A stretch of DNA of 64,000 bases from Pseudomonas sp. LBUM920. GTDB taxonomy: Bacteria; Pseudomonadota; Gammaproteobacteria; Pseudomonadales; Pseudomonadaceae. The DNA is taken from the NCBI RefSeq assembly GCF_003852315.1, contig NZ_CP027762.1, forward strand, positions 6,181,501 to 6,245,500. The letters run 5' to 3'. The position numbers and the translations under genes are program-made. The first letter of the stretch is position 1, and every line of letters starts with the position of its first letter. Under the pieces are notes generated by a model. That model ran no database searches and was not told the DNA's origin. It worked only from the letters and a program-made list of their open reading frames with translations. Shown here piece by piece: positions 16,809-26,159 of this stretch.

Positions 16809-17947
16809 GAGCGAAGCACCACGCCGCTGTCGTCTTCCCACCACACATACACCTGGTCACCCCAGGTTGGGCGCTGGCCACGGCGCTCGGCGTTGGCGAC
16901 GAAGGACTGCACCAGCTTGCCGCTCGGCAGCTCGACGTAGAACACCGAGTGGCCGCCCAGGTAGGCGATGTCGTGCACCTTGCCGCTGGACCAGTTGTGC
17001 TCACAGGTCGGCATTTCGGTGGTCACCAGCAGCTTTTCAGGGCGGATGGCGTAGGTCACCGACTTGTCTTCCACCGCCGTGGCGATGCCGTAGCCCACGT
17101 AGATGTCGCGGTCCAGGTCCGGGCACTTGAGCACCGCGTGGCCTTCGGCGTCGTCCACCACTTGGGTGTCGAAGATGTTCACGTTGCCGATGAACTCGCA
17201 CACCAGCCGGCTGGTAGGCGTTTCGTAGATGTCGATCGGGCTGCCGATCTGCGCGATCCAGCCCAGGTGCATGATCGCAATGCGCTCGGCCATGGTCATG
17301 GCCTCTTCCTGGTCGTGGGTCACCATCACGCAGGTCACGCCCACGCGCTCGATGATCTCCACCAGCTCCAGCTGCATTTGCGAACGCAGCTTCTTGTCGA
17401 GGGCGCCCATCGGCTCATCGAGCAGCAGCAGTTTCGGGCGCTTGGCCAGGGAACGCGCAAGGGCCACACGCTGACGCTGACCACCCGACAGTTGATGCGG
17501 CTTGCGCTTGGCGTACTGGCTCATCTGTACCAGCTTGAGCATCTCGGCCACGCGTGCATCGACTTCAGCCTTGGGAATCTTGTCCTGCTGCAGGCCGAAC
17601 GCGATGTTCTGCGCTACCGTCATGTGCGGGAACAAGGCGTAGGACTGGAACATCATGTTGATCGGCCGCTCATACGGCGGCATGTCGGTGATGTCCACAC
17701 CGTCGAGGTAAATGCGACCTTCGGTTGGGCGCTCGAAGCCTGCGAGCATGCGCAGCAAGGTGGATTTGCCCGAACCCGAACCGCCGAGCAAGGCGAAGAT
17801 CTCGCCTTTCTTGATTTCCAGGGACACATCGTCCACGGCAATCGTCTCGTCGAACTTCTTCGTGACCCGGTCGATTTTGACCAACACCTTTTTCGGTGTC
17901 TGGTCGCCCTCGAGGGCTTTCTTATAGGCGCCGGAGGCAACTGCCAT
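16805..17947 (-). CDS. spuF: polyamine ABC transporter ATPase SpuF (PotG-like)
   Basis: A 380-residue ATPase with Walker A GGSGSGKST, signature LSGGQRQRVALARSL, Walker B LLLLDEPMGALD, and an H-loop MVTHDQEEA. A C-terminal TOBE-type domain (about 290-380) follows, as in PotA/PotG. It powers the SpuGH channel. It is coupled to spuG by a 4-base overlap and follows spuE after a 72-base gap. Confidence 0.93.
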   Translation of the reverse strand: MAVASGAYKKALEGDQTPKKVLVKIDRVTKKFDETIAVDDVSLEIKKGEIFALLGGSGSGKSTLLRMLAGFERPTEGRIYLDGVDITDMPPYERPINMMFQSYALFPHMTVAQNIAFGLQQDKIPKAEVDARVAEMLKLVQMSQYAKRKPHQLSGGQRQRVALARSLAKRPKLLLLDEPMGALDKKLRSQMQLELVEIIERVGVTCVMVTHDQEEAMTMAERIAIMHLGWIAQIGSPIDIYETPTSRLVCEFIGNVNIFDTQVVDDAEGHAVLKCPDLDRDIYVGYGIATAVEDKSVTYAIRPEKLLVTTEMPTCEHNWSSGKVHDIAYLGGHSVFYVELPSGKLVQSFVANAERRGQRPTWGDQVYVWWEDDSGVVLRS

Positions 17948-18019
17948 TTACGAAACTCCCAACAAAATTTGAGGTTCACCCAATACGGGCGAAACCTTGG
18001 ATAGTTTGAGCTTTAAGCC

Positions 18020-19114
18020 TTACTTGCCCGTCTTGACCTTGGTCCAGCTACGGGTCATTAAACGCTGCACGTTCGGGGGTAACTCGAAGTTGACAAACGT
18101 CCGGTCGAGAACCGCCTGCGGTGGGTAAACCGCTGCGTCGGTGCGTATCGATTGCTCCATCAGTTTGTCCGCCCCGGGGTTAGGGTTGGCGTAACCGACG
18201 TAATCACTGACCTGAGCGATCACCTCAGGTTGCAGTAAATAGTTGATGTAGGCGTGGGCCTCTTTAACGTTGGTGGCATCCGCCGGGATCGCCAGCACGT
18301 CAAACCACAGGTTGCCGCCTTCTTTCGGAATCGCGTAGGCGATCTTCACGCCCTTGCCCGCCTCGGCCGCGCGAGCTTTGGCCTGGAACACATCACCGGA
18401 GAAACCTGCCGCCACGCAGATGTTGCCGTTGGCCAGGTCCGAGATGTACTTGGAGGAGTGGAAGTAAGTCACGTAAGGACGCACTTTCAGCAGTTTCTCT
18501 TCGGCCTTTTTATAGTCGGCCGGGTTGGTACTGTTGGGGTTCAGGCCCATGTAGTTGAGCACCGCTGGCAGCATTTCATCGGCCGAGTCCATGAACGAGA
18601 CGCCACAGGTGGCCAGCTTTTTCATGTTCTCCGGCTCGAACAGCACCGCCCAGGAATCGATATGGTCGACGCCCAGTACTTCTTTGACTTTGTCGACGTT
18701 GTAACCGATCCCGTTGGTGCCCCACAGATACGGCACGGCGTACTGGTTACCCGGATCGTTCTTTTCCAGACGCTTGAGCAGCGCCGGGTCGAGGTTTGCA
18801 TAATGGGTCAGCAATGACTTGTCGAGCTTCTGGAACGCCCCGGCCTTGATCTGCTTGCCGAGGAAGTGGTTCGACGGCACGACCACGTCGTAACCGGTGC
18901 GCCCGGCGAGCAACTTGCCTTCCAGGGTTTCATTGGAATCAAACACGTCATACACGGGCTTGATGCCGCTGGCCTTTTCGAAGTTGGCCAGGGTGTCGGG
19001 GCCGATGTAGTCCGACCAGTTATAAATATGCACAGTCGGCGCGGCCTGCACGCTGACAGCCAGCGTGATACCTGCACCTACCAGCACGGCTTTGCGAAAT
19101 AAAGAAATTGGCAA
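18020..19114 (-). CDS. spuE: polyamine-binding periplasmic protein SpuE (spermidine-preferring type)
   Basis: A 364-residue extracytoplasmic binding protein: signal peptide with cleavage near QAA, then VHIYNWSDYIGPDTL, the PotD/PotF-type N-terminal motif, and C-terminal TRSWTKVKTGK. In P. aeruginosa SpuE prefers spermidine and SpuD putrescine; the assignment here rests on gene order. The start is TTG at 19112-19114, behind GAGGACCTCCAC; no in-frame ATG would retain the signal peptide. The gene is separated from spuD by a REP element, which may set its mRNA level apart. Confidence 0.9.
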   Translation of the reverse strand: MPISLFRKAVLVGAGITLAVSVQAAPTVHIYNWSDYIGPDTLANFEKASGIKPVYDVFDSNETLEGKLLAGRTGYDVVVPSNHFLGKQIKAGAFQKLDKSLLTHYANLDPALLKRLEKNDPGNQYAVPYLWGTNGIGYNVDKVKEVLGVDHIDSWAVLFEPENMKKLATCGVSFMDSADEMLPAVLNYMGLNPNSTNPADYKKAEEKLLKVRPYVTYFHSSKYISDLANGNICVAAGFSGDVFQAKARAAEAGKGVKIAYAIPKEGGNLWFDVLAIPADATNVKEAHAYINYLLQPEVIAQVSDYVGYANPNPGADKLMEQSIRTDAAVYPPQAVLDRTFVNFELPPNVQRLMTRSWTKVKTGK

Positions 19115-19223
19115 GTGGAGGTCCTCTTAAATAGTTGGGCCTTAAAGTTGTTGCCCGGCAACAAAACCGGCGCGCAACTTACCCTCGATAAACCGATCCG
19201 GCAAAACTTTCTGTCATTTAATT

Positions 19224-19343
19224 TGTGGGAGTCGGTTTAGGAGGAGCGGGCTTGCTCGCGAAGGCGATGTGTCAGCCAGCAGGTGCATCAACTGATACAC
19301 CGCTTTGGCGAGCAAATCGAATCGTCGAACCGCCGCTCCCACA
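19224..19343. repeat. paired REP element, extended arms, inside the spu operon
   Basis: The left arm starts TGTGGGAGTCGGTTTAGGAG before the standard GAGCGGGCTTGCTCGCG. The right arm ends GCAAATCGAATCGTCGAACC then GCCGCTCCCACA. Both arms carry extra bases, and the right one matches the extended arm at 14030-14069. A partial CCCGTTCCCACAG copy follows to 19360. Confidence 0.85.
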
Positions 19344-19370
19344 CAAGCCCGTTCCCACAGGGTTTAAGGC

Positions 19371-20480
19371 TTATTTACCCGATTTGATTTTGGTCCAGCT
19401 GCGGGTCATTTCACGCTGAGTTGCAGCCGGCAAGTCAGCAATGGCATAGAGCTTGGCTTGCACATCGGCGGACGGGTAGATGCCCGGGTCGCTGGTGATG
19501 TCTTTGTCGACCAGTGGGGTCGCTTTCTCGTTACCGTTCGGGAAACGTACGCTGTTGGTGATGGCAGCCATGACTTTCGGCTCCAGCAGGTAGTTCATGA
19601 ACTTGTAGGCAGCGTCGACGTTTTCGGCATCTTTAGGGATGGCGACCATGTCATAGAAACTGCCGGCGCCTTCTTTCGGAATGTCGTAGGCCACCTTGAC
19701 CTTGCCACCGGCTTCAGCCGCGCGGGATTTGGCCTGCTGAATGTCACCCGAGTAGCCCACGGCTACGCAGATGTTGCCGTTGGCCAGGTCCGAGATGTAC
19801 TTGGACGAGTGGAAGTAGCCGATCGAAGGGCGCAGCTTGAGGAACAGGTCCTCGGCTTGCTTGAGGTCGGCCTTTTTCTGGGTGTCGGTCGGCAGCCCCA
19901 GGTAATGCAGCGCCACCGGCAGCATTTCGGTTGGCGAATCGAGGAAGCTCACGCCGCAGCCTTTCAGCTTGGCGAGGTTTTCCGGCTTGAGGATGGTGTC
20001 CCAGGATTCGATCTTGTCGATGCCCAGTGCAGCCTTGACCTTCTCCGGGTTGTAGCCGATACCGATCGAGCCCCACATGTACGGGAAGGCGTGCTTGTTG
20101 TCCGGGTCGCTGACCGACACGGCCTTGAGCAGGGATTTGTTCAGGTTGTCGTAGTTGGACAGCTTGGACTTGTCCAGCTCCTGATAGACACCGGCCTTGA
20201 TCTGCTTGGCGAGGAAGTTGTTCGACGGTACGACGATGTCGTAACCGGACTTGCCTGCCAGCAACTTGGCTTCCAGCGTCTCGTTGCTGTCGAAAACGTC
20301 GTACACCACTTTAATGCCCGACTCTTTTTCAAAGTTGGCGATGGTGTCCGGTGCAATGTAGTCGGACCAGTTATAGACGTGCAGCACTTTATCGTCTGCC
20401 TGGGCCGCGCCCGCCATTGCGCCCAACAGGGACAAGGCGAGGAGGGTCTTGCCAGCGTTCTTCAAACCTAATGCCTTCAT
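19371..20480 (-). CDS. spuD: polyamine-binding periplasmic protein SpuD (putrescine-preferring type)
   Basis: A 369-residue binding protein with a signal peptide (cleavage near AQA-DD), the LHVYNWSDYIAPDT motif, and TRSWTKIKSGK at the C-terminus. It is clearly a paralogue of the next gene, spuE. Family knowledge points to putrescine as ligand. ATG 20480 follows GGAG at nine bases; 12 more upstream codons are possible but poor. About 190 bases separate it from spuC, enough for a separate promoter. Confidence 0.92.
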   Translation of the reverse strand: MKALGLKNAGKTLLALSLLGAMAGAAQADDKVLHVYNWSDYIAPDTIANFEKESGIKVVYDVFDSNETLEAKLLAGKSGYDIVVPSNNFLAKQIKAGVYQELDKSKLSNYDNLNKSLLKAVSVSDPDNKHAFPYMWGSIGIGYNPEKVKAALGIDKIESWDTILKPENLAKLKGCGVSFLDSPTEMLPVALHYLGLPTDTQKKADLKQAEDLFLKLRPSIGYFHSSKYISDLANGNICVAVGYSGDIQQAKSRAAEAGGKVKVAYDIPKEGAGSFYDMVAIPKDAENVDAAYKFMNYLLEPKVMAAITNSVRFPNGNEKATPLVDKDITSDPGIYPSADVQAKLYAIADLPAATQREMTRSWTKIKSGK

Positions 20481-20671
20481 TTGGTGATGCTCCAATTTTT
20501 CTTTTTTGGGCCACATTTTTTACACGTTCAGCGGCCCTTCCAAAGGGCAACAAAACAGGGCGACAGTCTGGCAAGTTCAGGGGCCGGCTTTCAACCAAAG
20601 CGCCCTTATTACTGCGTTTTTGTAACTGCCCGGACGCAGCACCCGAAGCCGCTGCGCCCTGAGCCTAGCAC

Positions 20672-22036
20672 TTAGCCCTGCAATGCCGCCAAAGTCAGGT
20701 CCAGGCACTGGCGAGCCTTGGTCACCAGCTCATCGATTTCCGCCTTGCTGATCACCAGCGACGGCGAAATGATCATGGTGTCGCCCACGGCGCGCATGAT
20801 CAGGCCGTTCTCGAAGCAGAACGTGCGGCAGATCATGCCCACACCACGGCCTTCGTAACGTTTGCGCGTGGCCTTGTCCTGCACCAGCTCAATCGCCCCG
20901 AGCATGCCGACTCCGCGAACTTCACCCACCAACGGGTGATCAGCCAGTTCCCTCAGACGTTTCTGCAAATACGGTGCCGTTTCGTCGTGCACACGGTTAA
21001 CGATTTTTTCATCGCGCAGGATGCGGATGTTTTCCAGCGCCACGGCTGCCGCTACCGGGTGACCGGAATAGGTGAAGCCGTGGTTGAAATCGCCGCCTTC
21101 ATTGAGCACGGCGACCACGTCGTCGTGCACGATCAGGCCGCCCATGGGGATGTAACCCGAGGTCAGGCCTTTGGCGATGGTCATCATGTGCGGCTTGAGG
21201 TCGTAGAAGTCGCTGCCGAACCACTCACCGGTCCGGCCGAAACCGCAGATCACTTCATCAGCAACAAACAGGATGTCGTACTTGGCGAGGATTTCCTTGA
21301 TGCGCGGCCAGTAGGTTTCTGGCGGCACGATCACACCACCGGCGCCCTGGATCGGCTCGGCAATAAAGGCACCGACGTTGTCCACGCCCAGTTCCAGAAT
21401 CTTCTCTTCCAACTGGTTGGCGGCCCACACCCCGAACTCTTCCGGGCTCATGTCGCCGCCTTCGCCATACCAGTACGGCTGGGCGATGTGGGTGATGCCC
21501 GGGATCGGCAAGTCGCCCTGTTCATGCATATAGGTCATGCCGCCCAGGCTGGCACCGGCCACGGTAGAGCCGTGGTAGCCATTCTTGCGGCTGATGATGG
21601 TTTTCTTGTTCGGCTGGCCTTTGACTGCCCAGTAGTGGCGGACCATGCGCAACATGGTGTCGTTGCCTTCGGAGCCTGAACCGGTGAAGAACACGTGGTT
21701 CATGCCGGCCGGTGCGATGTCGGAAATAACCTTGGCCAACTCCAGCACCGGCGGGTGAGCGGTCTGGAAAAACAGGTTGTAGTACGGCAGTTCTTTCATC
21801 TGCTTGGCGGCGGCGTCAGCCAGTTCATCGCGACCGTAACCGATCGCCACACACCACAGGCCGGCCATGCCGTCGAGGATCTTGTTGCCTTCGCTGTCCC
21901 ACAGGTAAACGCCGTGGGCTTTGGTGATGATCCGTGGGCCTTTCACTTTCAATTGCTTGAAGTCAGTGAACGGCGCCAGGTGGTGATCGTTGCTCAAGGC
22001 TTGCCATTCACGGGTTTGCGGGTTGTTGCTGGACAT
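20672..22036 (-). CDS. spuC: putrescine/polyamine:pyruvate aminotransferase SpuC
   Basis: A 454-residue class III PLP aminotransferase. Lys289 in TIAKGLTSGYIPMGG is the Schiff-base lysine; GSEGNDTMLRM and NGYHGSTVAGASLGG are PLP-phosphate contacts; ADEVICGFGRTG holds the Asp to the pyridine nitrogen. The enzyme moves the amino group of putrescine or related amines to pyruvate, giving an aminoaldehyde and alanine. It is 59 bases after spuB. Confidence 0.93.
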   Translation of the reverse strand: MSSNNPQTREWQALSNDHHLAPFTDFKQLKVKGPRIITKAHGVYLWDSEGNKILDGMAGLWCVAIGYGRDELADAAAKQMKELPYYNLFFQTAHPPVLELAKVISDIAPAGMNHVFFTGSGSEGNDTMLRMVRHYWAVKGQPNKKTIISRKNGYHGSTVAGASLGGMTYMHEQGDLPIPGITHIAQPYWYGEGGDMSPEEFGVWAANQLEEKILELGVDNVGAFIAEPIQGAGGVIVPPETYWPRIKEILAKYDILFVADEVICGFGRTGEWFGSDFYDLKPHMMTIAKGLTSGYIPMGGLIVHDDVVAVLNEGGDFNHGFTYSGHPVAAAVALENIRILRDEKIVNRVHDETAPYLQKRLRELADHPLVGEVRGVGMLGAIELVQDKATRKRYEGRGVGMICRTFCFENGLIMRAVGDTMIISPSLVISKAEIDELVTKARQCLDLTLAALQG

Positions 22037-22095
22037 ACCAATCTCCTAGACTTTTTCAGGTGAGGGCGCGCCAATCCTGCGGCGCGCCCGGCGCA

Positions 22096-23454
22096 TCAGA
22101 CGGCGAAGAGCAGGAATTCCCGCTCCCATGAACTGATCACGCGCTTGAAGTTTTCATGCTCGGCCCGCTTGACCGCGACGTAGCCTGTGATGAATTTTTG
22201 ACCCAGGTATTTCTCGATGGTCTTGCTGTTTTCCATGCGTTCCAGGGCGTCTTCGATGGTCAACGGCAGGCGCAGGTTGCGCCGCTCGTAGCCACGACCC
22301 ACCACGGGCGCGCTCGGGTTATGGCCTTCGACCATGCCGATGTAGCCGCACAACAGGCTGGCGGCAATTGCCAGGTACGGGTTGGCGTCGGCGCCCGGCA
22401 GGCGGTTTTCGACGCGACGGTTCTGCGGGCCGGCATCCGGTACGCGCAGGCCCACGGTGCGGTTCTCTTCGCCCCACTCCACGTTCACCGGCGCCGAGGT
22501 GTCGGGCAGGAAGCGGCGGAACGAGTTCACGTTGGGGGCAAACAGCGGCAGCAATTCAGGGATGAATTTCTGCAGGCCGCCAATGTGGTTGAGGAACAAT
22601 TGGCTCATGGTCCCGTCTTCATTGGAGAAGACGTTCTTGCCAGTGGCGATGTCGATGATGCTCTGGTGCAAGTGCATCGCGCTGCCGGGCTCGCCGGTCA
22701 TCGGCTTGGCCATGAAGGTGGCGGCCACGTTGTGCTTGAGCGCGGCTTCACGCATGGTGCGCTTGAACACCAGGATCTGGTCGGCCAGGGACAGGGCATC
22801 GCCGTGACGGAAGTTGATTTCCATCTGCGCCGTGCCGTCCTCGTGGATCAGCGTGTCGAGGTCCAGCTCCTGCAGCTCGCACCAGTCGTAGACGTCTTCG
22901 AACAATGGGTCGAATTCGTTGGCCGCTTCTATAGAGAAGGATTGGCGACCGGTCTCCGGGCGCCCGGAACGGCCGATCGGCGGTTGCAGCGGGAAGTCCG
23001 GGTCTTCGCAGCGTTTGGTCAGGTAGAACTCCATCTCCGGCGCCACGATGGGCTGCCAGCCTCTGTCGGAGTACAACTTGAGGACTTTCTTGAGCACGTT
23101 GCGCGGCGACAGCTCGATCGGGTTGCCTTGCTTGTCGTAGGTGTCGTGAATCACCTGGGCGGTGGGCTCGATGGCCCAGGGCACCAGGAATACGGCGTTC
23201 TGGTCCGGGCGGCAGATCATGTCGATGTCGGCCGGGTCGAGCAATTCGTAATAGATGTCGTCTTCGACATAGTCGCCGGTCACGGTCTGCAACAGAACGC
23301 TCTCGGGCAGGCGCATGCCTTTTTCGGCGATGAACTTGTTGGTCGGCGAGATCTTGCCCCGGGTGATGCCGGTGAGGTCGCCAATCATGCATTCGACTTC
23401 TGTGATCTTGTGGTCTTTCAACCAATCGGTGAGCTGGTCGAGGTTGTTACTCAT
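22096..23454 (-). CDS. spuB: gamma-glutamylpolyamine synthetase SpuB (glutamine synthetase fold)
   Basis: A 452-residue enzyme of the glutamine synthetase family with the ATP/metal motifs APEMEFYL, GTAQMEINFRHGDAL, and the C-terminal PGADANPYLAIAASL. Family members in this locus ligate glutamate to the amino group of putrescine or other polyamines. Start ATG 23454 is preferred over one 11 codons upstream. It follows spuA after 39 bases. It is distinct from the divergent spuI paralogue. Confidence 0.9.
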   Translation of the reverse strand: MSNNLDQLTDWLKDHKITEVECMIGDLTGITRGKISPTNKFIAEKGMRLPESVLLQTVTGDYVEDDIYYELLDPADIDMICRPDQNAVFLVPWAIEPTAQVIHDTYDKQGNPIELSPRNVLKKVLKLYSDRGWQPIVAPEMEFYLTKRCEDPDFPLQPPIGRSGRPETGRQSFSIEAANEFDPLFEDVYDWCELQELDLDTLIHEDGTAQMEINFRHGDALSLADQILVFKRTMREAALKHNVAATFMAKPMTGEPGSAMHLHQSIIDIATGKNVFSNEDGTMSQLFLNHIGGLQKFIPELLPLFAPNVNSFRRFLPDTSAPVNVEWGEENRTVGLRVPDAGPQNRRVENRLPGADANPYLAIAASLLCGYIGMVEGHNPSAPVVGRGYERRNLRLPLTIEDALERMENSKTIEKYLGQKFITGYVAVKRAEHENFKRVISSWEREFLLFAV

Positions 23455-23493
23455 AAATGCCTCTGGGCTGTGTTTCCTGACATCCATTAAAGG

Positions 23494-24273
23494 TCAGGCG
23501 TAAGTTGACGCAGCATCCGCGTCGCGTTGCATCGCCCGCTGTCGACAGGCCGAACCAAAGGCCTGGAAGATCGCGAGGTAGTGCGGGTTAGAGCTTACCT
23601 GCCATTCGGGGTGCCATTGCACTCCTAAAGCAAAAGCCTTGCCCGCGGTGTAAGAAAAAGCTTCGATCAGCCCATCAGGCGCGGTGGCTTCGACCTGCAA
23701 ACCCGGCGCCAGGCGGTCAACGCCCTGGCTGTGAATCGAATTGACCTGGATCGTCTGCGGCAAACCCAGGCTTGCCAATACCCCATTCGGGGAGATCGCC
23801 ACGGCGTGCGCCGGGCCGTACTGGACCTCCAGCGGCTGAGTGTCGTCTTCGCGGTGATCCATCATGCCCGGCACTTCATGAACCTTCTGGTGCAGGCTGC
23901 CGCCAAACGCCACGTTCATTTCCTGGAAGCCACGGCAGATGCCCAGCACCGGCACGCCTGCCGCAATCGCGGCACGCAGCAACGGCAAGGTGGTCTGGTC
24001 GCGTGCAGAATCATGAGCAGTCCCGGGCGCGCTGGCCGGACCGTCGTAATGGAAGGGTTCGATATTGGAAGGAGAGCCGGTAAATAGAATGCCATCCAGG
24101 CCGTCAAAAATATTGGCCGGGTCGAGCAGATCGCCCAAGGATGGAATGATCAATGGCAAGCCCTTGGCAGCGGTGGCCACTGCACGGACGTATTTGTCGC
24201 CACTGATGTGATAAGCATGCAGACCGACCTGTTTGGAGCAGGCGGTGACGCCGATTAACGGCAGGCGAGACAT
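23494..24273 (-). CDS. spuA: gamma-glutamyl-GABA hydrolase SpuA (class I amidotransferase fold)
   Basis: A 259-residue hydrolase of the PuuD type. Cys113 in GICRGFQEMN is the nucleophile, and His in FALGVQWHPEW completes the site. It releases GABA and glutamate from the gamma-glutamylated product of putrescine catabolism. It is the first gene of the minus-strand spu operon, divergent from spuI over a 278-base control region. Confidence 0.92.
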   Translation of the reverse strand: MSRLPLIGVTACSKQVGLHAYHISGDKYVRAVATAAKGLPLIIPSLGDLLDPANIFDGLDGILFTGSPSNIEPFHYDGPASAPGTAHDSARDQTTLPLLRAAIAAGVPVLGICRGFQEMNVAFGGSLHQKVHEVPGMMDHREDDTQPLEVQYGPAHAVAISPNGVLASLGLPQTIQVNSIHSQGVDRLAPGLQVEATAPDGLIEAFSYTAGKAFALGVQWHPEWQVSSNPHYLAIFQAFGSACRQRAMQRDADAASTYA

Positions 24274-24551
24274 GAAGCACCCCGGTATTATTGCTGTTAT
24301 GGGTTTGAATCGAGCTTAGCCTTGTTCATTTTTTTACACAACACCCCCGTAAAAAATACAACACGGCCCGCTCAAGCCTGCTAGTCCCAAGCCCTCCAAA
24401 CCCAAAAAACCGCCCCAAAAAGCCCCAAAAAAGGCCTCAAGGCGCTTTTTTAGGGCAAAAAAGGCCTCGCTTGACTTCGGCATGCCGTTCGGGTTGACTG
24501 AAACCAGAAAAGATCAATGATTGATATTTTTAACAACAAAGGTGTTGCATC
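24274..24551. promoter_or_regulatory. spuA/spuI divergent control region with direct repeats
   Basis: This 278-base region contains no gene. CAAAAAAGGCCTC occurs at 24426-24438 and again at 24456-24468, exactly 30 bases apart, or about three helical turns. CCCCAAAAAG-type units also sit just upstream, and the first repeat can pair with CTTTTTTAGGGC between the copies. This could be the operator shared by both spu transcripts. The ATG at 24552 lies next to an A-rich AACAACAAAGGTG ribosome-binding sequence. Confidence 0.5.
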
Positions 24552-25928
24552 ATGTCGGTACCCCCGCGTGCCGTTCAGCTTAACGAAGCGAACGCGTTCC
24601 TTAAGGATCATCCTGAGGTTCTGTACGTAGACCTTCTAATTGCGGATATGAATGGTGTGGTGCGCGGCAAGCGCATCGAACGCACCAGCCTCCACAAGGT
24701 TTACGAGAAGGGCATTAACCTGCCTGCCTCTTTATTTGCCCTGGATATCAACGGCTCGACGGTGGAAAGCACCGGCCTGGGCCTGGACATCGGTGATGCT
24801 GACCGAATCTGTTATCCGATCCCCGACACCCTGTGCAATGAACCCTGGCAAAAGCGCCCCACCGCGCAACTGCTGATGACCATGCACGAACTTGAAGGTG
24901 AACCTTTCTTCGCCGATCCTCGCGAGGTGCTCCGCCAAGTTGTCAGCAAATTCGACGACCTTGGTTTGACCATCTGCGCCGCCTTCGAGCTTGAGTTCTA
25001 CCTGATCGACCAGGAGAACGTGAACGGCCGCCCCCAACCGCCCCGCTCGCCGATCTCCGGCAAACGCCCGCACTCGACACAGGTCTACCTGATCGACGAC
25101 CTCGACGAATACGTCGACTGCCTCCAGGACATTCTGGAAGGGGCCAAAGAGCAAGGCATCCCTGCCGACGCCATCGTCAAGGAAAGTGCCCCGGCGCAGT
25201 TCGAAGTGAACCTGCACCACGTCGCCGACCCGATCAAGGCCTGCGACTACGCGGTACTGCTCAAGCGCCTGATCAAGAACATCGCCTACGACCATGAGAT
25301 GGATACCACCTTCATGGCCAAGCCTTACCCAGGCCAGGCAGGCAACGGTTTGCACGTACACATTTCGATCCTGGACAAGGACGGCAAGAACATCTTTGCC
25401 AGCGAGGATCCCGAGCAGAACGCCGCATTGCGTCACGCGATCGGCGGTGTGCTCGAGACCCTACCCGCCCAAATGGCGTTCCTGTGCCCCAACGTCAACT
25501 CCTACCGTCGTTTCGGCGCACAGTTCTACGTGCCGAACTCGCCGTGCTGGGGCCTGGATAACCGCACCGTGGCGATTCGCGTACCGACCGGCTCGTCCGA
25601 TGCCGTACGTATCGAACACCGTGTGGCCGGCGCCGACGCCAACCCCTACCTGCTGATGGCTTCGGTCCTGGCAGGCGTGCACCACGGTCTGACCAACAAG
25701 ATCGAACCGGGCGCTCCAGTGGAAGGCAACAGCTACGAGCAGAACGAACAAAGCCTGCCGAATAACCTGCGCGATGCCCTGCGCGAGTTGGACGACAGCG
25801 AGGTGATGGCCAAGTACATCGATCCTAAGTACATCGATATCTTCGTCGCCTGTAAGGAAAGTGAGCTGGAGGAGTTTGAACACTCCATCTCCGACCTTGA
25901 GTACAACTGGTACCTGCATACCGTGTAA
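24552..25928 (+). CDS. spuI: glutamine synthetase-family enzyme SpuI
   Basis: A 458-residue enzyme with glutamine synthetase landmarks: AAFELEFYL, APAQFEVNLHHVADP, NGLHVHISI, and RVAGADANPYLLMASVLAG. In P. aeruginosa SpuI is a glutamylpolyamine synthetase encoded next to spuA. It is a paralogue of SpuB with a different N-terminal region. Single-gene transcript ending at the terminator 25944-25981. Confidence 0.9.
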   Translation: MSVPPRAVQLNEANAFLKDHPEVLYVDLLIADMNGVVRGKRIERTSLHKVYEKGINLPASLFALDINGSTVESTGLGLDIGDADRICYPIPDTLCNEPWQKRPTAQLLMTMHELEGEPFFADPREVLRQVVSKFDDLGLTICAAFELEFYLIDQENVNGRPQPPRSPISGKRPHSTQVYLIDDLDEYVDCLQDILEGAKEQGIPADAIVKESAPAQFEVNLHHVADPIKACDYAVLLKRLIKNIAYDHEMDTTFMAKPYPGQAGNGLHVHISILDKDGKNIFASEDPEQNAALRHAIGGVLETLPAQMAFLCPNVNSYRRFGAQFYVPNSPCWGLDNRTVAIRVPTGSSDAVRIEHRVAGADANPYLLMASVLAGVHHGLTNKIEPGAPVEGNSYEQNEQSLPNNLRDALRELDDSEVMAKYIDPKYIDIFVACKESELEEFEHSISDLEYNWYLHTV

Positions 25929-25943
25929 ATGGTTGCTGGATTG

Positions 25944-25981
25944 AAAAAACGCCACAGGCTTTTGGTCTGTGGCGTTTTTTT
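25944..25981 (+). terminator. rho-independent terminator of spuI
   Basis: AAAAAACGCCACAG pairs with CTGTGGCGTTTTTT across a GCTTTTGGT loop, followed by T. It starts 16 bases after the spuI stop. Confidence 0.92.
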
Positions 25982-26012
25982 AGGGGTTTATTCATGGAGA
26001 CCGGGTTGGTCC

Positions 26013-26096
26013 ATTCGCAGGCAAGCCAGCTCCCACATTTAACCGAGTTCCCACTTCGGAACGCAGTCAAATGTGGGAGCTGGCTTGCCTGCGAAG
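26013..26096. repeat. paired REP element, opposite arm order
   Basis: ATTCGCAGGCAAGCCAGCTCCCACATTT (26013-26040) faces AAATGTGGGAGCTGGCTTGCC (from 26069). The CTGGCTTGCCTGCGA core is a different REP sequence subtype, and the ends with CCCACATTT point inward rather than outward. Confidence 0.9.
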
Positions 26097-26159
26097 GCGG
26101 CGCGGCAGACAACACACTTATGTGCTCATACAATGCCCGCTGCCTTGTAGGAGACTTCC

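Noticed and set aside
22156..23490. Long plus-strand open frame opposite spuB
   Set aside because: The minus-strand reading is a complete glutamine synthetase-like enzyme; the plus reading lacks motifs.
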